This document shows, piece after piece, positions 26,469 to 35,179 of a stretch of DNA of 64,000 bases. The translations under genes were made by a program, and so were the position numbers. Each line of letters opens with the position of its first letter. The first letter of the stretch is position 1. Source of the stretch: Paraburkholderia kururiensis (GTDB lineage Bacteria > Pseudomonadota > Gammaproteobacteria > Burkholderiales > Burkholderiaceae); assembly GCF_034424375.1 (NCBI RefSeq), contig NZ_CP139965.1, positions 4,154,001 to 4,218,000 of the forward strand, given 5' to 3'. A model generated the notes under the pieces. That model was not told where the DNA came from and ran no database searches. It was given only the letters and a program-made list of their open reading frames with translations.

Positions 26469-27020
26469 TCAGGAGGCGAGCAGCGGCGATTCGGCTGCGA
26501 TGGCGGGCTTCCTCGTCTTGCCCGCGCGCGACGGCGGCTGGCACAGACCGCATACGAAGCCTTGCTGAGGGTCGTGGGCGTGCGCGACGAAATGTCCGCC
26601 GCAGCGCACGCATCCGGTCATCTGCAGCATGCCCGAGTCGAAGAAGCGCACGAGTGTCCACGCCCGGGTGAGGCTCAGCACCGGCTCCTCGCCCTGCAAC
26701 TGCACGTGTTCGAGGTAGAGCCGGTAGCTCTTCACGATGGACTGGATGGTCTCGCAGCCGCCGTGGTCGATCATGAACCGGTAAATGTTGTAGAACAGCG
26801 ACGAGTGGATGTTGGGCTGCCAGGTCATGAACCAGTCCGTCGAGAACGGCAGCATGCCCTTGGGCGGGGAAACGCCCTTCAGTTCCTTGTACAGCTTGAT
26901 GAGCCGGTCGCGCGACAGGCCGGTCTCGGCTTCGAGCAGTTGCAGCCGCGCGCCGAGTTCGATCAGCTCGATCGCGAGCGTGATCTCGCGGACCTCGAGT
27001 ACCACACTCTTATAGGCCAT
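26469..27020 (-). CDS. flhC: Flagellar transcriptional activator FlhC
   Basis: With FlhD forms the FlhD4C2 master activator of flagellar operons. It is 183 residues (E. coli 192). The zinc-binding cysteines Cys137, Cys140, Cys157 and Cys160 (GCVRCGG and VCGLC) are at the same positions as in E. coli FlhC. The core motif MLPFSTDWFMTWQPNIHSS is conserved. The C-terminal 20 residues are variable. It follows flhD by 45 bases. Confidence 0.97.
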   Translation of the reverse strand: MAYKSVVLEVREITLAIELIELGARLQLLEAETGLSRDRLIKLYKELKGVSPPKGMLPFSTDWFMTWQPNIHSSLFYNIYRFMIDHGGCETIQSIVKSYRLYLEHVQLQGEEPVLSLTRAWTLVRFFDSGMLQMTGCVRCGGHFVAHAHDPQQGFVCGLCQPPSRAGKTRKPAIAAESPLLAS

Positions 27021-27065
27021 GCGCCTCGTGTCCCGTGTGCGGGTGGAGCGCCCGTGGGGCGCGCA

Positions 27066-27392
27066 TCAGCCGATCTGCTCGACAGGCTGGCCCGCCATCA
27101 GGATGGCGGAATGCGTTTGCGCGTGCGCAAGCGTTTTGCCCTTGTCGGCAAGCGAGGAAAGAATGGCGTGATCGTCGAAGCGGAAGCGGCACGGCACCTG
27201 GTTCGACGCCGCCAGCCGCACCGTCTGCGCGAGCGAGAGGCTGGCCAGAACGTCGGCGAGCTGCTCGGAGATGCCCATGCGGAACATGCCCATCGGCTTG
27301 TCTTCGCGCAACAGACGTTGGGCGAGCAACAGGTACGACAGATTCACTTCCTTGATCTCAGTGAGCATGTCACTGGTCGTGGTGGCGCTCAT
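27066..27392 (-). CDS. flhD: Flagellar transcriptional activator FlhD
   Basis: Partner of FlhC. It is 108 residues and all-helical. Conserved features are EIKEVNLSYLLLAQRLLRED (about 12-31), AMFRMGI-like GMFRMGISEQLADVLASLSL, and the disulphide-type cysteine in NQVPCRFRF (Cys68). It is the first gene of flhDC, with a long 5' leader of about 300 bases if the candidate promoter upstream is right. Confidence 0.96.
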   Translation of the reverse strand: MSATTTSDMLTEIKEVNLSYLLLAQRLLREDKPMGMFRMGISEQLADVLASLSLAQTVRLAASNQVPCRFRFDDHAILSSLADKGKTLAHAQTHSAILMAGQPVEQIG

Positions 27393-27702
27393 GGTTCCCC
27401 CGAAATCGAAGCTGGCTGGTCAGGCCTGGTGCGGAAACGTTTGCTCGCTCGCTTCTGCGCAAGACAGAGCGAACGGCCCGTTTATGGTCGTGGGAGCATT
27501 GTGGCCAAAGGGAAATGGATCGGAAATCGGACAGACGCCCCGGCGCGTTGCCGGAAAACTCCATAAATGCTGTCAGATTTTTTCCTACAGCCGGGCTGGA
27601 AGGTAATGCCAGGAAAGGATTGGAGACTTCGGCCGGATAAATGCGGATGTAAAAGGCATTTTTGGCCGAATTTGCGCCGATTTTTTGGCGCATGGCGCAC
27701 GA

Positions 27703-27708
27703 ATTATA
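27703..27708 (-). promoter_or_regulatory. Candidate -10 box of the flhDC promoter
   Basis: The minus strand reads ctcTATAATtcgtg, an exact sigma-70 -10 hexamer. At the right spacing upstream only a poor -35 (tgtccg) is found, as expected for an activator-dependent promoter. The transcript would start near 27697 and give a leader of about 305 bases before flhD. Confidence 0.5.
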
Positions 27709-27731
27709 GAGATTTTTCATGGGGCGGACAT

Positions 27732-27751
27732 GCGGCTGTTGTAACAGCCGC
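27732..27751. promoter_or_regulatory. Perfect palindrome upstream of flhDC, likely operator
   Basis: gcggctgttgtaacagccgc: 9-bp arms around a central gt, with no mismatches. Its centre (27741.5) is about 44 bases before the start site predicted from the TATAAT box, close to the position used by class II activators. The regulator is not identifiable from the motif alone. Confidence 0.6.
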
Positions 27752-28085
27752 CGACGTGAACGAGGCCTTCCCGGCGCCTTGCCGCGCGGCCCTTCGCGCC
27801 TTGTCGTGCAGGCGTTCGCCCCCGCCGCGCGCGGTGAGTCATGGCGCCATTTCGCGCTGTAACAACATTAAGCGAATGCAAAATACCTCGAATTGAGCGG
27901 CTCAATCCCGATAATGGGTCTTAAGGGATAACCCGACATTGCATCGGACACGGGCCGGCCTGCGCCGGCAACCGCGGCAAGCTTTTTGCTCCGTGTCGCG
28001 TGCGTTGCATCCCCTTTTATCCGGTTGCTTTGCCGTGCGAACGCACACTGTCGCGGCACAGTCGCCCTCTCAAGGAGATCACAGA

Positions 28086-29150
28086 ATGCGTATCGCACAA
28101 ATCGCGCCGCTATATGAAGCCGTCCCGCCGAAGCTGTATGGCGGCACTGAGCGCGTCGTGTCCTATCTGACCGAAGCCCTGGTGGAACTGGGCCACGACG
28201 TGACGCTTTTCGCGAGCGGCGATTCCGTGACTTCCGCCAGGCTGGAAGCGGCGTGGCCGCGCGCGCTGCGGCTCGATCCGACCATTCGCGACGCCATGGC
28301 GCCGCACGTGCTGCTGCTCGAGCAGGTGCGCCGCGTCGCGCACGAGTTCGACGTGCTGCACTTTCACCTGGATTACCTGCCGTTCCCGCTGTTCTCCTCG
28401 CTCGACACGCCGTTCGTGACCACGCTGCACGGCCGCCTGGATCTGCCGGAACTGCAGCCCGTCTTCGATACGTTTTCCGAAGCGCCCGTCATTTCGATTT
28501 CGGATTCGCAGCGCCAGCCGCTCAAGCAGGCGAACTGGCTGAACACGGTCTACCACGGCCTGCCCTCGCAACTGCTGACACCGCAGGCGCACCGCAAGCC
28601 GGAGTACCTGGCGTTCCTCGGGCGCATCTGTCCGGAAAAGCGTGTCGACACGGCCATCAAGATTGCGGCCCAAAGCGGCCTGCCGCTGAAGATCGCGGCG
28701 AAGGTCGACAAGGTCGACGAGGAATATTTCAAGCGCGATATCGAGCCGCTGCTCTCGCAGGCGCACGTGGAGTTCATCGGCGAGATCAACGAGGCGCAGA
28801 AGCCCGAGTTCCTCTCCGGGGCGAAGGCGCTACTCTTCCCGATCGACTGGTCGGAGCCGTTCGGCCTCGTGATGATCGAATCGATGGCCTGCGGTACACC
28901 GGTCATCGCATTCAACCGCGGGTCGGTGCCCGAGGTGATCGATCAGGGCGTGACCGGCTATATCGTCGAGGACGTGCAGGGCGCCGTGGCGGCGTTGACG
29001 CATATCGACGAGCTGTCGCGCGACGCAATCCGCGAACAGTTCGAACGCCGGTTTACGTCGAAGACCATGGCGCAGAACTATCTGGACAGCTACGCCACCT
29101 TGCTGGAGGCGACGCGCCGGCCGGTGCTGCGGCGGGTGGCGGCAGGCTGA
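28086..29150 (+). CDS. Glycosyltransferase family 4 protein
   Basis: A GT-B fold retaining glycosyltransferase of 354 residues from the ATG at 28086, preceded by AAGGAGATCACAGA. The N-terminal domain starts with MRIAQIAPLYEAVPPKLYGG, including the glycine-rich acceptor-side motif GGTERVVSYLTEALVELGHD. The C-terminal donor domain has FLGRICPEKRVDTAI and the E-x7-E motif in SEPFGLVMIESMACGTPVIA. Donor and acceptor are unknown. It stands alone, with a terminator downstream at 29351, so its pathway cannot be inferred from neighbours. Confidence 0.88.
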   Translation: MRIAQIAPLYEAVPPKLYGGTERVVSYLTEALVELGHDVTLFASGDSVTSARLEAAWPRALRLDPTIRDAMAPHVLLLEQVRRVAHEFDVLHFHLDYLPFPLFSSLDTPFVTTLHGRLDLPELQPVFDTFSEAPVISISDSQRQPLKQANWLNTVYHGLPSQLLTPQAHRKPEYLAFLGRICPEKRVDTAIKIAAQSGLPLKIAAKVDKVDEEYFKRDIEPLLSQAHVEFIGEINEAQKPEFLSGAKALLFPIDWSEPFGLVMIESMACGTPVIAFNRGSVPEVIDQGVTGYIVEDVQGAVAALTHIDELSRDAIREQFERRFTSKTMAQNYLDSYATLLEATRRPVLRRVAAG

Positions 29151-29350
29151 GCGGACGGTCGTGCAGGCCGGCCCGCGCTTGCAAACGTACCCGTCTTTTA
29201 GCTTGCGGCATATTACGGTCCCAAAAAAGTCTGGCGGGCGGCGCAATGCCGTCGCCCTTCTGGCTCTGTAACGTCTGTGCAAATACGAGGCGATTGCGAC
29301 AGTGAATCGTTTGCCTGGCGTTAAATGACAAAGATTGTCGATTTTTCATG

Positions 29351-29379
29351 AAAAGCCGTCCATAGAGGGCGGCTTTTTT
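29351..29379 (+). terminator. Intrinsic terminator after the GT4 glycosyltransferase gene
   Basis: The stem aaaagccg (29351-29358) pairs with cggctttt, followed by a T run (cggctttttt from 29370). It lies about 200 bases after the stop codon. Confidence 0.7.
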
Positions 29380-29404
29380 CATTCAGCGGTTGCATGGCAA
29401 CACG

Positions 29405-29437
29405 AAAAAGCCGCTTCGCCTTAAGAGGCGAAGCGGC
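29405..29437 (-). terminator. Intrinsic terminator of the H-NS-like gene
   Basis: A perfect 11-bp stem (gccgcttcgcc, 29410-29420, with 29427-29437) and loop ttaaga. On the minus strand it is followed by five T residues (29409-29405). It lies 37 bases after the stop codon. Confidence 0.88.
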
Positions 29438-29474
29438 CCTGTTGCCGCGCGCTGCGTGCGCAGCCGCACACCAA

Positions 29475-29774
29475 TTACTGGGTAATCAGAAAGCGCTCGC
29501 GATTTTTGCCGGCAATCCACTTGGGCGGCTTGCCCCGACCGCTCCACGTACTGCCCGTCTTCGGATCCTGGTATCGCGGCGGCAGCGGCGCCTTCTTGGG
29601 CGGACGGCCGCGGCGGGCGCCGGTGGGGAATCCGAGGTCCTGCGCGGTCAGGCCGTATTCCGCGATTTTCTGGCGGATCGACGCAATCACGTCCGCCACT
29701 TCAGTTCGCCGTGCCTCGTCGGCCTGAGCCTGGAGTTGGGCGATCTGAGCCTTGAGTTCTGCGTACTGCGACAT
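29475..29774 (-). CDS. H-NS family nucleoid-associated protein
   Basis: A small DNA-binding silencer-type protein of 99 residues from the ATG at 29774, 7 bases after gggag; the ATG at 29780 is too close to that site. The N-terminal coiled coil (about 3-50: QYAELKAQIAQLQAQADEAR) is for oligomerisation. A basic GARRGRPPKKAP AT-hook-like segment is followed by the H-NS C-terminal signature TWSGRGKPPKWI. It is preceded by an AT-rich intergenic region, a likely target for autoregulation. Burkholderiales carry several such paralogues, so no symbol is given. Confidence 0.93.
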   Translation of the reverse strand: MSQYAELKAQIAQLQAQADEARRTEVADVIASIRQKIAEYGLTAQDLGFPTGARRGRPPKKAPLPPRYQDPKTGSTWSGRGKPPKWIAGKNRERFLITQ

Positions 29775-30053
29775 TTCCATTCTCCCTTTTTCTTGAAGCA
29801 GGTTGGCGGCAGATTAACCGCAAATAAGGGAATTCGCAATGCACGATAATACTGCACTGCCGATATCGTCAGATAATTATTGGTTATCGGCAAGTGTTAA
29901 ATTTACTGAAGGGTATCGCGAAATAGTAAACGCTTTCTCTCTGGAATTTACAATCCTTGACATCCCGCAGCGTGCAATCTCCGTAGAATCCGGCGCACTC
30001 GGCATTGGCATTTTGCGATGCCGTCATATCGACCTAACTTGAGATCAAGCACA

Positions 30054-30800
30054 ATGCATCTGTCCAAACGACTCGCGGCCGAGTTGATCGGCACCTTCTG
30101 GCTGGTCTTCGGCGGCTGCGGCAGCGCCGTGCTGGCCGCCAATTTCGCAGGGCCGGTTCATGGCCTTGGTATCGGCTTCGTGGGCGTCTCGCTCGCCTTT
30201 GGCCTTACCGTGCTGACGATGGCCTACGCCATCGGGCATATTTCGGGCTGCCATCTGAACCCGGCCGTCAGCGTCGGCCTGGCCGTTGCGGGGCGCTTTC
30301 CGGCACGGGACGTCATTCCCTACATCGTGGCCCAGGTAGTAGGCGCCGTGCTGGCCGCATTCGTGCTCTCGCAGATCGCGCTCGGCAAGCCGGGCTTCGA
30401 CCTCGTTGCAAGCGGCTTTGCGACCAACGGCTACGGCGACCACTCGCCAGGCCATTACACGCTCGCCGCCGCGTTTATCTGTGAAGTGGTAATGACGGCG
30501 TTCTTCCTCTTCGTCATTCTGGGCGCCACGGACACGCGCGCGCCGGCCGGCTTCGCCCCGATCGCGATTGGCCTGTGCCTCACGCTCGTCCATCTCGTCT
30601 CCATTCCGGTCACTAACACGTCGGTGAATCCGGCACGCTCGACCGGCCCCGCGCTGTTCGTCGGCGGCGAGGCTATCGGCCAGCTTTGGCTGTTCTGGGT
30701 GGCGCCCATTATCGGCGCCGTAATTGCCGGCGTGATCTATCCGGTCGTGGCCGGGAAGAAGCCGGAAGGCCAGGCGGTGTCCGCCGCGTCGGCCGCGTAA
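30054..30800 (+). CDS. aqpZ: Aquaporin Z
   Basis: A water channel of the inner membrane, 248 residues (E. coli AqpZ 231). Six membrane helices and two half-helices are visible. The first NPA motif is in GCHLNPAVSVGLAV and the second in TSVNPARSTGPALF with the selectivity-filter Arg. Residues FWLVFGGCGSAVLAANF and GHISGCHLN are close to AqpZ rather than GlpF. The start at 30054 has only a weak ribosome-binding site (gagatcaagcaca). A strong terminator follows at 30881. Confidence 0.95.
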   Translation: MHLSKRLAAELIGTFWLVFGGCGSAVLAANFAGPVHGLGIGFVGVSLAFGLTVLTMAYAIGHISGCHLNPAVSVGLAVAGRFPARDVIPYIVAQVVGAVLAAFVLSQIALGKPGFDLVASGFATNGYGDHSPGHYTLAAAFICEVVMTAFFLFVILGATDTRAPAGFAPIAIGLCLTLVHLVSIPVTNTSVNPARSTGPALFVGGEAIGQLWLFWVAPIIGAVIAGVIYPVVAGKKPEGQAVSAASAA

Positions 30801-30880
30801 CTCCCGCTGCGTGAGCCGGGATTCGAGACAGCTTTTAGCGAAGCTAAAAAACCCGCTCGACAGACTGGGCTTATGGACGA

Positions 30881-30905
30881 AAGGGCGCTTCGGCGCCCTT
30901 TTTTG
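30881..30905 (+). terminator. Intrinsic terminator of aqpZ
   Basis: An 8-bp perfect stem (aagggcgc / gcgccctt) closed by the very stable ttcg tetraloop, followed by tttt. The T run extends from the stem end to 30904. Confidence 0.92.
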
Positions 30906-31038
30906 TGTCCGTTCCGGGTGGGTTGGCGCCGGCCGTCACGCCGCGAGTATGCATCGACAGGTGCGGCGATCAACGGGAAGAAGTGCCGAAGCGCGCTGCT
31001 AGAATCGTCCGATCTTGATCCCCCCTCCGGTGCCCACC

Positions 31039-31740
31039 ATGCCGCGTTCCACCACACTCCTGCCCGCCATGGCGTTATGGCTTGCCGCTGGCGTTGGCGC
31101 CGCGATGGCACCTGCCGCGGCATGGGCTGCATCGGGCGATGTGGAGACGCTCGTGTTCGTGCGCCACGGCGAGAAACCGTCCCAAGGACTCGGACAGCTC
31201 AATTGCCAAGGCCTCAACCGCGCGCTGGCGCTGCCCGCCGTCATCGCGGCGAAGTTCGGCAAGCCGGATGCCATCTACGCGCCCGATCCCGGCGAAAAGA
31301 AGAACGACAATGGACATGCATGGAATTATGTGCGCCCGCTCGCGACCATCGAGCCCACCGCAATCGCGTTCGGCATGCCGGTTCAAACGCCCTACGGCTA
31401 TTCGCACATCGAGCAGCTTGGCAACACGCTGGTGGATCCAGCGTGGCGCAATAAGACCGTGGTGGTTGCGTGGGAGCATCGCCTGATCGAACAACTGGTG
31501 CGTCAGCTGATGTCCGCGCATGGCGGCACACCCGCCGACGTGCCGAAGTGGGCAAGCAACGATTTCGACAGCATCTACGTCGTCAAACTCGACTGGCGCG
31601 GCGGCTCACCAAAGGCGACGTTCAAGCACGACCACGAAGGGCTGGACGGCCGGGCAACGGACTGCCCGTGCGCGGCGCTGCCGGGTGGCGACGCGGTTGG
31701 GTCGTCGGCTGCGGGTTCTTCGGCTGCGTCGGCACCCTGA
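31039..31740 (+). CDS. Secreted histidine phosphatase family protein
   Basis: A periplasmic or exported branch-1 histidine phosphatase (phosphoglycerate-mutase-like fold) of 233 residues from the ATG at 31039. The signal peptide covers about 1-31 (PAMALWLAAGVGAAMAPAA, cleavage near AWA/A). The catalytic motif FVRHGEKP follows the mature N-terminus. The second catalytic His is probably in VVVAWEHRLIEQL. The tail is Ser/Ala/Gly-rich. The substrate is unknown. It stands alone on its strand. Confidence 0.82.
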   Translation: MPRSTTLLPAMALWLAAGVGAAMAPAAAWAASGDVETLVFVRHGEKPSQGLGQLNCQGLNRALALPAVIAAKFGKPDAIYAPDPGEKKNDNGHAWNYVRPLATIEPTAIAFGMPVQTPYGYSHIEQLGNTLVDPAWRNKTVVVAWEHRLIEQLVRQLMSAHGGTPADVPKWASNDFDSIYVVKLDWRGGSPKATFKHDHEGLDGRATDCPCAALPGGDAVGSSAAGSSAASAP

Positions 31741-32078
31741 GCACGCTTTCGTCCGGATGCCGGACCGAGGGTGTTCAGGCTCAATCGTATTTAAAGAACT
31801 GGTACAGATGTAAGGCTGGTTTACGGCAGTGGGTGCCAACGTGATTGGCCAGCCGACAGCCGATGCGTCACCACACTGCCACGACTGTCCGTCGCGCCGC
31901 GTGTCGCGGTACCCTGGCCCACCCCAATAGGTGCGGGACATCGCCGGCCCTTCGTGGATCGGCCATTCGGCACCGCGACGCTCGCTTGCACCCCGTAACA
32001 TCTCGTCGCAGAACGCCCTCCTCGCCGCGCGTAGATTGAACCTGTGCGACACACACGTCGCGTCACAGGAGAACAATC
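31741..32078. other. Intergenic region before the small secreted protein gene
   Basis: No gene recognised. A small perfect hairpin (gtccgg-atg-ccggac, 31751-31765) follows the phosphatase gene but has no T run. The ribosome-binding site of the next gene (aggagaacaatc) is at its end. Confidence 0.4.
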
Positions 32079-32393
32079 ATGAAGCGCATCGTCACTCAAG
32101 TACTCGTTGCAGCGGGTCTCGCAGCTGGAGCGTGCGGTGTCGCCCAGGCACACACGGACCTCAGCATCGGCCTCTCGCTGGGCGCACCGGCCCCCGTCTA
32201 TGTGCAGCCCGCGCCCGCCTACGTCGCGCCGGCGCCGGTTTATAGCGCGCCGCAGCCTGTCTACTACGGGCGACCACGGTGGCACGACGGCTGGGATCAT
32301 CGTGGGTGGGACCGCGACGGCCGCGGGTGGCGTGACGGCGATCGCGGCGGCTGGGATCGCGATCGCGGCCGCGGCTGGGGCTGGCACGGTTAA
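32079..32393 (+). CDS. Small secreted protein with PVY and W/R/D/G repeats
   Basis: A 104-residue exported protein. The signal peptide covers 1-24 (VLVAAGLAAGACGVAQA/H). Residues 36-63 repeat a Pro-Ala-Pro-Val-Tyr pattern (APAPVYVQPAPAYVAPAPVY). Residues 66-104 are a Trp/Arg/Asp/Gly-rich tail (for example WDHRGWDRDGRGWRDGDRGG). Such proteins are common in Burkholderia envelopes but have no known function. The start is supported by AGGAG. Confidence 0.7.
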   Translation: MKRIVTQVLVAAGLAAGACGVAQAHTDLSIGLSLGAPAPVYVQPAPAYVAPAPVYSAPQPVYYGRPRWHDGWDHRGWDRDGRGWRDGDRGGWDRDRGRGWGWHG

Positions 32394-32569
32394 CCAGGCA
32401 ATGCCGAGCGATGTCGACCAGGGCGACGCAACATCGAGCGCGTGCAATGCGCGCTCACGCTGCGCCTCCGTTGCGTTGTCTACCCATTCTGCGGGTCGTC
32501 GCTCTTCGCCCAGAGCCCGTCTTCGCTTAGGATCCCTCTTCGCCGGGCCGCCCTCGGCGAGTCACCTTC

Positions 32570-33391
32570 CTACGACGCCAGTTCGTCATCCAGCTCGAAG
32601 AGCTTGCGTAGATGGTGTGCAACGCCGGCTTCGAAGTTATTGCCGATGCGCGGCACGTGCGGCAGGCGAGCAATGAGCTTCGGATTGGCGTTGTTCATCA
32701 TAAACGGATGGCCCGCCGTCTCCAGCAGATCGATGTCGTTCAGGTTATCGCCGAACGCGACACAACGTGATGCATCCACGGTAAGCCGCGCCAGCACCGC
32801 CAGAAGCGCGCGACCCTTCGATACGCCCGCGGCCATGATTTCCAGGCAATCGGGCAGCGAATACGTGATGTACACAGCGTCGCCAAATTCGCGTTCGATG
32901 CGCGCCGCGATTTCGGCCAGGTCCTCTGGCTCGCCGACGTAGAGCCCCTTCGCAATGTCCTCGCCGCTGTGCCGCGTCAAGTCAGTCACCTGATACGTGA
33001 AGCCGGAGTCCTGGTGGAAAGCCAGCAGTTTCGGCGCTTCGCGGTCGATCAACCAGGCGTCGTCGGCGAAAAGGCTCACGATCACCCGTCCATGCTCGCC
33101 CACGATTTCAGGCTGCACGATGCGTCGCACGGTGGCTGCTTCGAGATTACGCGCGTGAATCACCGTGTCGTCGGGCGCATGCACGCGCGCGCCGTTGGAC
33201 GTGATGAGATACGAGCGGATGCCGAGCACCTCGCGAATACCCGCCACGTCGGCATAGTGCCGGCCGGTCGCGATCACGAACTGCAGTCCTTTCGCCTCCA
33301 GCCGGTTCACGGTATCCACGGTAAACGGGTCCACCTGGTGATCGGCGTTGAGCAGGGTTCCGTCGAGATCGGTGGCGATGACCTGATACAT
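32570..33391 (-). CDS. HAD-superfamily (Cof-type) sugar phosphatase
   Basis: A cytoplasmic phosphatase of 273 residues of the Cof/YidA subfamily, usually active on sugar phosphates. Motif I is DLDGTLLN (Asp8 nucleophile, Asp10), motif II VIATGRHY, motif III the lysine in VSKGRALLAVL and motif IV AFGDNLNDIDLLE. The large C2-type cap lies between motifs II and III. The start at 33391 begins exactly at the conserved MYQVIATDLDG. It lies next to a BadF-type kinase gene on the same strand. Confidence 0.92.
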   Translation of the reverse strand: MYQVIATDLDGTLLNADHQVDPFTVDTVNRLEAKGLQFVIATGRHYADVAGIREVLGIRSYLITSNGARVHAPDDTVIHARNLEAATVRRIVQPEIVGEHGRVIVSLFADDAWLIDREAPKLLAFHQDSGFTYQVTDLTRHSGEDIAKGLYVGEPEDLAEIAARIEREFGDAVYITYSLPDCLEIMAAGVSKGRALLAVLARLTVDASRCVAFGDNLNDIDLLETAGHPFMMNNANPKLIARLPHVPRIGNNFEAGVAHHLRKLFELDDELAS

Positions 33392-33507
33392 GAAAAACGT
33401 CCCGCAGATTGAGAAGCAAAAATGGTAGCACCGAGGGGCGATGTTCTCTGGCCGCCTCTCCAGACGCTCGCCGCTCAGCGGCGTGGTGTGCGCTGGCGTC
33501 TTAAGGC

Positions 33508-34398
33508 TCACGCCATGCCGAGCCTCTCTGCTTCCCGCTGTGCGAGGCGCAGCGCGCCGCGGGCCGAATCGGCAAGTGGCGCGCGCAGCCGCATGGCATA
33601 CCGTTCCGGCACCCACTGGGTCAGCGGCCCAGCCAGTCCGCCGCACAGCGCCGCCGGCAAACTGCCCGAGGGATCGAGCGCCGCAATAAGTTTGCCGATT
33701 TCCTCGCCCGCCTGCGCAAGCAGACTCACAGCAAATGGATGCGTGCGATGCGCCAGCACGATGGGTGCGAGACGCGCGTACGCCGTCTGGTTCGCCTCGC
33801 ACAGCCACACGATCAGACTGTCGCGATCATGCGCGCCCATCTGCTCGAGCAATGCGGCAGCGAACGCATCGGCGGGCGCGCGCCCATCCAGAGCCTGCTG
33901 CGCGTAACCGACCGCCCGCAAACCCAACCACGCGCCGCTCGCCTCGTCTCCTGACGGAAAGCCGTAACCCCCGGCGATGCGGCACTCTCCAGCCTCGTCC
34001 AGTACGGCCGCGATACTGCCGGTGCCCAGCGCCACCACCACGCCCGGTGCGCCGCCATGCGCGCCAAGCAATGTGGTGTACGCGTCGCTTTCCACTGCGA
34101 GTGCCGCGACCTGCGGAGCCTGCGCACGAAACGCGGCAAGCCAGTCGCGATTGTTGACGCCCGCGAGCCCACAGCCCAGCACGCAGTGAGACCAGGCGAG
34201 CGGGCGGCCCACCGCAGCAAAGGCGTCGCGACAGCCGGCCTCGATGGCCTGCCATGCGGAGCCGATGCCCAGCCCGAGCCCCGAGGGCCCGCTGGACGCC
34301 TGCGCAAGCTCGACACCCTGCGCGTCGCCGAGCACCACGCGCGTACCCGTACCGCCGCCGTCGACGCCAACCAGATAGAAAGTGGATTCCATGTTCAT
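33508..34398 (-). CDS. BadF/BadG/BcrA/BcrD-type ATPase (N-acetylglucosamine kinase-like)
   Basis: A sugar kinase-like ATPase of the ASKHA fold, 296 residues. The phosphate-1 loop is LVGVDGGGTGTRVVLGD; other motifs are VLGCGLAGVNN, VVVALGTGSIAAVLDEAGE, GGYGFPSGDEASGAWLG and the adenosine motif ALCGGLAG. This pattern fits N-acetylglucosamine/N-acetylmuramate kinases. Starts at 34398, 34392 and 34437 are all in frame and none has a strong ribosome-binding site. It is divergent from tag. Confidence 0.87.
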   Translation of the reverse strand: MNMESTFYLVGVDGGGTGTRVVLGDAQGVELAQASSGPSGLGLGIGSAWQAIEAGCRDAFAAVGRPLAWSHCVLGCGLAGVNNRDWLAAFRAQAPQVAALAVESDAYTTLLGAHGGAPGVVVALGTGSIAAVLDEAGECRIAGGYGFPSGDEASGAWLGLRAVGYAQQALDGRAPADAFAAALLEQMGAHDRDSLIVWLCEANQTAYARLAPIVLAHRTHPFAVSLLAQAGEEIGKLIAALDPSGSLPAALCGGLAGPLTQWVPERYAMRLRAPLADSARGALRLAQREAERLGMA

Positions 34399-34582
34399 TG
34401 CGAGAGCCGCTCGCCAAAGCAAGGTTGAGCCAAACATCGAGCCGTGCCGCAGAGACTATCTGCTCCGAACCGTGCCGGCAATCGGCCGAACGGCCGGGTT
34501 GCGCTGCCAGCTCTATCCGCTATGCTTGGCTCGCCGGTCGACAAACCTCGCAAGATCGGCGCAGACGGACGGAGGCCGCCAC

Positions 34583-35179
34583 GTGACACAGCGATGCAAC
34601 TGGGCAACAAGCGAAGCGCTCGCGCACTACCACGATACCGAATGGGGCGTGCCGTCTCAGGACGATCGCCATCTCTTTGAAATGCTCGTGCTTGAGGGCG
34701 CGCAGGCAGGACTGTCGTGGTCGACCATCTTGAACAAGCGCGAAGGCTATCGCCAGGCGTTTGCGCAATTCGACGTGGACGCCGTGGCGCGCTTTACGCC
34801 GAAGCAGATCGAGACGCTGGTGGCCAATCCCGCGATCGTGCGCAATCGCGCCAAGATCGAATCGGTGGTCGTGAACGCGCGCGCCGTGCAACAGATTCGC
34901 GCCGAGCATGGCTCGCTCGCCAGCTTCGTGTGGTCGTTCGTCGATCACTCGCCCATTCAGAACGATTGGGAGAGCTACGGCCATGCGCCGGCCTCGACCG
35001 ATGTCTCCGATGCCCTCAGCAAGGCACTCAAGCGCTACGGCTGCAAGTTCGTGGGCACCACGATCTGCTACGCCTTCATGCAGGCCGTGGGCATGGTCAA
35101 CGACCATCAACGCCACTGCGCGTGCCGGGCGCTCTGCGCCGCGCTCGGCAAAAAGATGCGCCCGAAGAAGGCCCGTTGA
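34583..35179 (+). CDS. tag: DNA-3-methyladenine glycosylase I
   Basis: A base-excision repair enzyme that removes 3-methyladenine from DNA. It is 198 residues from a GTG at 34583, with ggagg upstream. The zinc site is visible: Cys5, His17 (HYHDTEWG) and the later His and Cys in VNDHQRHCACRA. The conserved core QAGLSWSTILNKREGYRQAF and the substrate pocket near FVGTTICYAFMQAVG are present. E. coli Tag is 187 residues. It is divergent from the BadF-type kinase gene. Confidence 0.95.
   Translation: MTQRCNWATSEALAHYHDTEWGVPSQDDRHLFEMLVLEGAQAGLSWSTILNKREGYRQAFAQFDVDAVARFTPKQIETLVANPAIVRNRAKIESVVVNARAVQQIRAEHGSLASFVWSFVDHSPIQNDWESYGHAPASTDVSDALSKALKRYGCKFVGTTICYAFMQAVGMVNDHQRHCACRALCAALGKKMRPKKAR

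Larger units (their letters stand above)
27393..28085. other. Divergent intergenic region between flhD and the GT4 gene
   Basis: Nearly 700 bases with no gene. The half near flhD is the flhDC control region: a TATAAT at 27703-27708, a 20-bp palindrome at 27732-27751 and a short hairpin in the leader (gcgcc at 27674-27678 with ggcgc at 27687-27691). The half near 28086 is more AT-rich around 27870-27930 and probably holds the promoter of the glycosyltransferase gene, but no clear -35/-10 pair was found. Confidence 0.6.
29151..29474. other. Convergent intergenic region between the GT4 and H-NS-like genes
   Basis: No gene. It holds two intrinsic terminators, one for each converging gene (29351-29379 and 29410-29437). 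The stretch before them contains no recognisable motif. Confidence 0.6.

Noticed and set aside
27893..27915. Promoter ttgagc / gataat for the GT4 gene
   Set aside because: Spacing between the two hexamers is only 11 bases, too short for a sigma-70 promoter.
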